The notes below the pieces were generated by a model, which was not told where the DNA came from, searched no databases, and was given only the letters and a program-made list of their open reading frames with translations. A program made the translations under genes and the position numbers. From Oscillospiraceae bacterium (lineage in GTDB: Bacteria > Bacillota > Clostridia > Oscillospirales > Oscillospiraceae): a stretch of DNA of 33,660 nt. Below are positions 29,917 through 33,660 of the stretch, in pieces; the first letter of the stretch is position 1; each line of letters opens with the position of its first letter. Location: NCBI GenBank assembly GCA_017501355.1, contig JAFVXA010000051.1, positions 1 to 33,660 on the forward strand. Direction: 5' to 3'.

Positions 29917-29945
29917 TTGACAGGAGATTCTGTGCGTGCTATATT
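29917..29945 (+). promoter_or_regulatory. Promoter of the padR operon
   Basis: Perfect TTGACA (29917-29922), 17-base spacer, TATATT (29940-29945). Confidence 0.85.
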
Positions 29946-29949
29946 TTAA

Positions 29950-30001
29950 ATATCGGAAGCCGATATAACGGAAGAAGATACAAAGCGGACCGTTATATCG
30001 G
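29950..30001. promoter_or_regulatory. Repeated operators at the padR promoter
   Basis: Right at the transcription start lie ATATCGG-AAG-CCGATAT (29950-29966), and CCGATATAACGG (29960-29971) whose perfect 12-base inverted copy CCGTTATATCGG is at 29990-30001, next to the AAAGGAG site. Three copies of the CCGATAT element suggest autorepression by the PadR protein encoded just downstream. Confidence 0.7.
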
Positions 30002-30017
30002 GAAAGGAGTGTTTTGG

Positions 30018-30329
30018 ATGGAAGCGATCGCCTTGACCGAAGCGGTCTATTATATTCTCCTGTCACTGGATCGCCCTCTGCATGGCTATGGCATTATGCA
30101 GAACGCGGAGCAGCTCAGCGGCGGGCGTGTCCGCCTTGCGGCGGGGACGCTCTATGGTGCGCTGAACACCCTGCTGGAAAAAGGATGGATCAAGGCGCTG
30201 GAGGAAAACGGGCGTAAGAAGGAGTATGAGATCACTGAACTTGGCAGGGAAGCGGTGCGGCGTGAAATTCTTCGCCTGCGGGAACTGCTGAGCAACGGTG
30301 AGATGATTACGAAAGGATGGGACGCATGA
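30018..30329 (+). CDS. PadR family transcriptional regulator
   Basis: A 103-residue winged-helix repressor: LTEAVYYILLSLDRPLHGYGIMQ (about 6-28, landmark), the recognition helix LAAGTLYGALNTLLEKGWI and the wing GRKKEYEITELG are the family pattern. It is of the short PadR-s2 type with a small C-terminal dimer helix. The ATG at 30018 has AAAGGAG; earlier in-frame codons lie across the operators and cannot be the start. PadR genes paired with a DUF2812 membrane gene are common in Firmicutes, and the pair probably responds to membrane-active compounds, which is inference. Confidence 0.92.
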   Translation: MEAIALTEAVYYILLSLDRPLHGYGIMQNAEQLSGGRVRLAAGTLYGALNTLLEKGWIKALEENGRKKEYEITELGREAVRREILRLRELLSNGEMITKGWDA

Positions 30330-30868
30330 GACGGGTGATTCGTAAGGCTTTCTTTATTTGGAACTTCCGGGAAGAAGAAAAGTGGATCAATGAAATGAGC
30401 GAGCAGGGGCTGCATCTGGTGGATGCGGGTCGCTTCCGCTATGTGTTTGAAGAGGGGGAGCCCGGTGCGTATCGTTATCGGCTGGAGCTGCTGCAGAACT
30501 ATCCCTCTCATGCCGAAAGTGCTGACTATATCGCCTTTATGGAGGAGACCGGTGCGGAATATGTGGATCATGTGGATCGCTGGGTCTACTTCCGTAAAAA
30601 GGCAGCCGACGGCGAATTTGACCTTTACTCCGACATCAATTCCCGCATTGACCATGTGGGGCGCATTTTGACGCTGATCCGTATTCTCGCTGTGGTGGAA
30701 GGTATCTGCGTCGTGATGGAATTGCTGGCGGGTTTTGTGGGGCATGTGGAAGCTGCCCGCCCCATCGCCGGTTTCCTCGCGTGTTTTGAAGTGCTGCTGC
30801 TCATGGGATGGAAAAAGGTGAAGGCGATCCATGACGGGCTTGTCCGCGAGCGAGCCATCCGGGAATAA
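30326..30868 (+). CDS. DUF2812 domain membrane protein
   Basis: A 180-residue protein: a soluble N-terminal DUF2812 domain (about 1-100, with FREEEKWINEMSEQGLHL and WVYFRKKAADGEFDLYSD as landmarks) and two membrane segments (about 110-132 and 140-158). The function of the family is unknown; it is nearly always encoded beside a PadR regulator, as here. The ATG at 30326 overlaps the padR stop (ATGA) and has AAAGGA upstream. An in-frame ATG three codons earlier is less likely. Confidence 0.88.
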   Translation: MRRVIRKAFFIWNFREEEKWINEMSEQGLHLVDAGRFRYVFEEGEPGAYRYRLELLQNYPSHAESADYIAFMEETGAEYVDHVDRWVYFRKKAADGEFDLYSDINSRIDHVGRILTLIRILAVVEGICVVMELLAGFVGHVEAARPIAGFLACFEVLLLMGWKKVKAIHDGLVRERAIRE

Positions 30869-30880
30869 GGAGAACGAAAC

Positions 30881-31192
30881 ATGAAAGAATTTTTCATGGC
30901 GGCACTGCCCTGGGTCTGCATGGGTGTAGCGGTGGCGGTGGCGCTGACGGTATTGCAGCACGAAAAAGTACGAAAAGAAAAACTGGAAGCGGACGAATCG
31001 CTGACGGCGGAGGAAAAGCAGAAAAAAGCGGCGCAGCGCAGCAGCAATATGGTTTGGGGTATGTGCATCGGCGAATGTCTGGGTATCGCTCTTGCGGAAG
31101 CTTGCGATTTTTCCATCGCCATTGGTATCAGTGTTGGTATGATGATCGGCATCGCCCTTGGCGTGGGTGAGAAGAAGGAGGACAAACAATGA
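30881..31192 (+). CDS. Small two-helix membrane protein, unknown
   Basis: A 103-residue protein with a hydrophobic helix at about 5-25, a charged Lys/Glu linker (about 28-52) and a second long Gly-rich helix (about 57-95) with GMCIGECLGIALA and IGISVGMMIGIALGVG, ending in KKEDKQ. No family recognised. GGAG precedes the ATG. Its stop overlaps the next start (ATGA) and it follows the DUF2812 gene by 12 bases, so it belongs to the padR operon. Confidence 0.8.
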   Translation: MKEFFMAALPWVCMGVAVAVALTVLQHEKVRKEKLEADESLTAEEKQKKAAQRSSNMVWGMCIGECLGIALAEACDFSIAIGISVGMMIGIALGVGEKKEDKQ

Positions 31193-31731
31193 AACTGATG
31201 ATCGCATCGGATATTCACGGCTCTGCGCTTTACTGCGCCGAGCTTTTGGAAGCCTATCGCCGCGAGGGAGCGAACAAGCTCCTGCTGTTGGGCGATCTGC
31301 TGTACCACGGGGCAAGAAACGACCTGCCCGACGGCTACGACACGAAGAAAACCACGGCGCTGCTCAATGAGATGAAGGAGCACTTGCTCTGCGTTCGCGG
31401 CAACTGCGACAGCGAGGTGGATCAGATGGTGCTGGAATTTCCTATCCTCGGACAGTATGCCGTGGTGTTCGCAGATGGACGTACGGTCTTTGCTGTTCAC
31501 GGTCACGAATGGGGTCCCGACCGTCTGCCTGCGCTGGTCGCGGGAAGCCTGCTGGTGTCGGGGCATACCCATGTGCCGACTTTCTGCAAGGCGGGAGAGG
31601 TATTCCTTGCCAATCCCGGTTCTGTCTCCATCCCCAAGGGGGACAGCGCCCGCGGCTATCTGCTGCTGGAGAATGATACCATCATCTGGAAAACCCTTGC
31701 GGGAGAGGAAGTCCGCAGAGAGCATCTGTAA
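31189..31731 (+). CDS. yfcE: YfcE-type metallophosphodiesterase
   Basis: A 180-residue calcineurin-like phosphoesterase. Metal ligands are visible: SDIHG (7-11), LGDLLYHG (about 34-41), RGNCD (about 69-73), VHGHEWG and SGHTHVP (about 124-130). E. coli YfcE splits phosphodiesters in test substrates; the cellular substrate is unknown. The start ATG overlaps the preceding stop by 4 bases. It is the last gene of the padR operon, followed by a terminator. Confidence 0.92.
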   Translation: MKLMIASDIHGSALYCAELLEAYRREGANKLLLLGDLLYHGARNDLPDGYDTKKTTALLNEMKEHLLCVRGNCDSEVDQMVLEFPILGQYAVVFADGRTVFAVHGHEWGPDRLPALVAGSLLVSGHTHVPTFCKAGEVFLANPGSVSIPKGDSARGYLLLENDTIIWKTLAGEEVRREHL

Positions 31732-31735
31732 ACGC

Positions 31736-31764
31736 AAAAAGCGGGAGCATTGCTCCCGCTTTTT
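31736..31764. terminator. Bidirectional terminator after yfcE
   Basis: AAAAAGCGGGAGCA / TGCTCCCGCTTTTT, a near-perfect stem with A and T tracts, between the convergent yfcE and DUF1653 genes. Confidence 0.92.
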
Positions 31765-31979
31765 CATTCTCCGATATAGGTAAAGCGGGGGAAGGTCTTG
31801 CCGTCCCGCTCCACGGTTTCATTCCACATTTCGGCGGGACGCACCCAGAGACCGCCCTCGCCATACAGTGCCCGGTAGACCACCATCGGCTCCAGCGTTT
31901 CGCTGTGGCTGGCAATGCCGATGACCTCGTATTCGTTCCCTTTGAAGTGGCGCCAGCGCCCGGTGGGGATATGTTCCAT
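31764..31979 (-). CDS. DUF1653 domain protein
   Basis: A 71-residue protein. TGRWRHFKGNEYEVIGIASHSETLEPMVVYRALYG (about 6-40, landmark only) and the WVRPAEMWNETV block are diagnostic of DUF1653, a small beta-rich domain of unknown function often found alone. AGAGGAGG lies upstream of the ATG. It appears to be a single-gene unit; its stop lies at the edge of the shared terminator. Confidence 0.9.
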   Translation of the reverse strand: MEHIPTGRWRHFKGNEYEVIGIASHSETLEPMVVYRALYGEGGLWVRPAEMWNETVERDGKTFPRFTYIGE

Positions 31980-32158
31980 AGGGTTGTCCTCCTCTTGCGG
32001 TCATAATGCTTACAGCATACACGCGCAGCGGACAAAAGGGAAGAAAAAAGTGTGTCGCCAAGGATAAATGTTAAGAAATTGTTACGTTTGCACAAAAGCG
32101 GCGCTTCCTTTTAGCGGAATTTCATCGAACTTGAAGGAAAAGAACCGCGTCTGCAAGA
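31980..32158. other. Intergenic stretch without recognised features
   Basis: Between the divergent DUF1653 and permease genes. No open frame with a ribosome-binding site, no strong hairpin and no riboswitch were seen. A promoter for DUF1653 must lie here but no convincing pair of boxes was found. Confidence 0.5.
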
Positions 32159-32187
32159 TTGTAATTTATCTGAAGTTGTGCTACATT
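32159..32187 (+). promoter_or_regulatory. Promoter of the permease gene
   Basis: TTGTAA (32159-32164), 17-base spacer, TACATT (32182-32187), 59 bases before the start codon, with AGGAGG at about 32231-32237. Confidence 0.65.
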
Positions 32188-32246
32188 AATACCATAACTC
32201 TTTAAAGCACTAAACCGTGCCGAGAGAGAAGAGGAGGAAATAAATT

Positions 32247-33660
32247 ATGGAAAACAAGTTGGAACGCAAATATGGACTGTTCACTGCGATCTGCATGGTC
32301 GTCGGTATCGTGATCGGTTCCGGTGTGTTCTTTAAGGCGCAGGCAATTCTGCAGAAGACCGGCGGCGATCTGCCTCTGGGCATTCTCGCTTGGGTCATCG
32401 GCGGCATTATCATGCTGTGCAATATTCTGGCATTCTCTTACATGGCACAGAAGTATGAGAAGGTCAACGGCATCGTGGACTACGCAGAAGCTATGTGCGG
32501 CGCGAAGTACGCGTACTACATGGGCTGGTTCATCACCACCGTGTACTATCCCGCAATGACCGGCGTGCTGTGCTGGGTCTCCGCACGTTACACTCTGGTG
32601 TTCCTCACCTCTGCATGGCCCAACTTCCCCCTGCTGATCCCTGCGGATCAGGGCGGCTGCATCGTGGGTCCCGAGTGTATGGCTGTTACTCTGTTCTACA
32701 TGGTGCTGATGTACACCGTCAACGCACTGGCTCCCAAGGCTGCAGGTAAGCTGCAGACCAGCACCACTGTGATCAAGTTCATCCCCCTGACCCTCATGGC
32801 TGTCGTGGGTATTCTGGTTGGTCTGCTCAGCCCCACCAAGATGCTGGTGAACAACTTCGCTGCTGCTTCTCAGGCTGTTCTGCCCGAGGGTACCAGCACT
32901 GCACAGGCTCTGCTGGGCGCTGTCTGCGCTACCGCGTTCGCTTATGAAGGCTGGATCATCGCTACTTCCATCAACGCTGAGCTGAAGAATTCCAAGAAGA
33001 ATCTTCCCCGCGCACTGATCATCGGCGGTCTGGTCATCATGGCTACCTACATCGCTTACTACGTCGGCGTTGCAGGCGGTGCTACCGTGGATGAGCTGAT
33101 GAACGTGGGCGCAACCGTCGCATTCACCAACATTTTCGGCGGCTTCTTCGGCAACATTCTGAACCTGTTCATCGTCATCTCCTGCCTTGGTACCACCAAT
33201 GGTCTGATGCTGGGTCAGCTGCGCGGTATGTACGCACTGGCTGCCCGCGGCAAGGGTCCCAACCCCGAAGTGATGGCTGAGGTCGACGATAAGACCAATA
33301 TGCCCAACAACGCAGCAGTTCTGGGGCTTATGGTCTGCGCATTCTGGGGCGTGTACTTCTACTTCGCAAACCTGTTTGGCACCATGGGTGGTCTCGTCTG
33401 CTTCGCAGGTACTCCCTTCGAGAGTGCAGCATTCGTCTTTGACTCTTCCGAGCTGCCCATTTTGACCATCTATGCTATGTACACTCCCATCTTTGTGCAG
33501 TGGATGCGCAAGGCAACCGATGAGGGCGTTCTGCGCCGCTTCATCATCCCCGGTCTCGCTACCGTGGGCTGCCTGTTCATGGTCTATGCTTCCATCGTGG
33601 GTCACCGCATGGGTAACTTCTGGTACCTGATCGTGTTCGGCATCTTCATGCTGGCAGGTG
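32247..33660 (+). CDS. APC family amino-acid permease (3' end beyond window)
   Basis: At least 471 residues are visible with no stop before the window edge. The start MENKLERKYGLFTAICMVVG has AGGAGG about 10 bases upstream. The first helix carries the APC substrate motif GIVIGSGVFFKA (20-31), and about eleven membrane segments can be traced, with a conserved FAYEGW (about 230-235) in helix 6. This resembles the LAT/SteT-like amino-acid transporters and exchangers of Firmicutes. The amino acid cannot be named from sequence. The gene uses strongly preferred codons, like guaB and the aminotransferase, so it is probably highly expressed, fitting amino-acid uptake for fermentation. Confidence 0.88.
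   Translation, partial: MENKLERKYGLFTAICMVVGIVIGSGVFFKAQAILQKTGGDLPLGILAWVIGGIIMLCNILAFSYMAQKYEKVNGIVDYAEAMCGAKYAYYMGWFITTVYYPAMTGVLCWVSARYTLVFLTSAWPNFPLLIPADQGGCIVGPECMAVTLFYMVLMYTVNALAPKAAGKLQTSTTVIKFIPLTLMAVVGILVGLLSPTKMLVNNFAAASQAVLPEGTSTAQALLGAVCATAFAYEGWIIATSINAELKNSKKNLPRALIIGGLVIMATYIAYYVGVAGGATVDELMNVGATVAFTNIFGGFFGNILNLFIVISCLGTTNGLMLGQLRGMYALAARGKGPNPEVMAEVDDKTNMPNNAAVLGLMVCAFWGVYFYFANLFGTMGGLVCFAGTPFESAAFVFDSSELPILTIYAMYTPIFVQWMRKATDEGVLRRFIIPGLATVGCLFMVYASIVGHRMGNFWYLIVFGIFMLAG

Noticed and set aside
32202-33605. A 467-codon minus-strand frame at the right edge
   Set aside because: Antisense to the APC permease, whose plus frame is continuous to the window edge and has clear membrane motifs.

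Overview
The window looks like chromosomal core sequence from a strictly anaerobic, endospore-forming member of the Clostridia (Bacillota). An Oscillospiraceae/Ruminococcaceae-like gut anaerobe is the best guess. The evidence is a spoIIAA-spoIIAB-sigF operon, an anaerobic class III ribonucleotide reductase (nrdD-nrdG), a Rex redox repressor, a sodium-pumping oxaloacetate decarboxylase, an S-layer-homology protein, AGGAGG ribosome-binding sites and sigma-A-type promoters with 16-17 base spacing. No prophage, insertion sequence, integrase or CRISPR array was seen.

Layout. 1-290: end of an rRNA operon (probable 23S tail, then 5S and a terminator). 411-3312 (+): an AI-2E family exporter and guaB, an IMP dehydrogenase of the type known from the parasite Tritrichomonas foetus. 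3446-8996 (-): two operons, first a dehydratase activator plus a single-subunit 2-hydroxyacyl-CoA-dehydratase-like protein (a YjiL/YjiM or double-cubane-cluster pair), then oadG-biotin carrier-oadB-oadA under a promoter that carries nested palindromes. 9223-10592 (+): sfsA and mntP. 10654-13498 (-): nrdG and nrdD behind a perfect NrdR-box palindrome. 13752-16791 (-): a 53-residue Gly/Cys/Asn-rich membrane peptide, an SLH protein, rex and a CatA-like acyltransferase. 16937-18071 (+): tRNA-Arg(CCG) and arginase. 18130-19743 (-): a CBS/DRTGG manganese pyrophosphatase. 19976-21430 (+): spoIIA operon.

21330-23615 (-) is a putative DNA-repair operon: a 40-residue peptide, a radical SAM/HhH protein (TIGR03916-like) and its DUF4130 partner (TIGR03915-like). 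Its last gene runs about 100 bases antisense into sigF. Its promoter lies among three LexA-like boxes spaced exactly 29 bases apart, which it shares with a divergent pcrA/uvrD helicase gene. That helicase gene has a TAA stop in the Walker B motif (DE-stop-QDTN).

26300-26440 is a run of four hairpins. It is followed by an aminotransferase and a Dabb protein (+), then a leftward smr-arsC/spx-like-nitrilase operon with a roughly 170-base structured leader. Divergent from it is a padR-DUF2812-small membrane protein-yfcE operon with repeated operators. The window closes with a DUF1653 gene (-) and an APC amino-acid permease cut by the right edge.

Together the genes point to amino-acid and organic-acid fermentation (arginase, aminotransferase, permease, omega-amidase, oxaloacetate decarboxylase), redox-dependent control (Rex, NrdR site), SOS repair and sporulation. 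The observations most worth following up are the repair operon with its periodic LexA sites and broken helicase, the structured smr leader, the YjiM/YjiL pair and the palindromes at the oad promoter. All family names come from recognising motifs by eye; no database search was possible.
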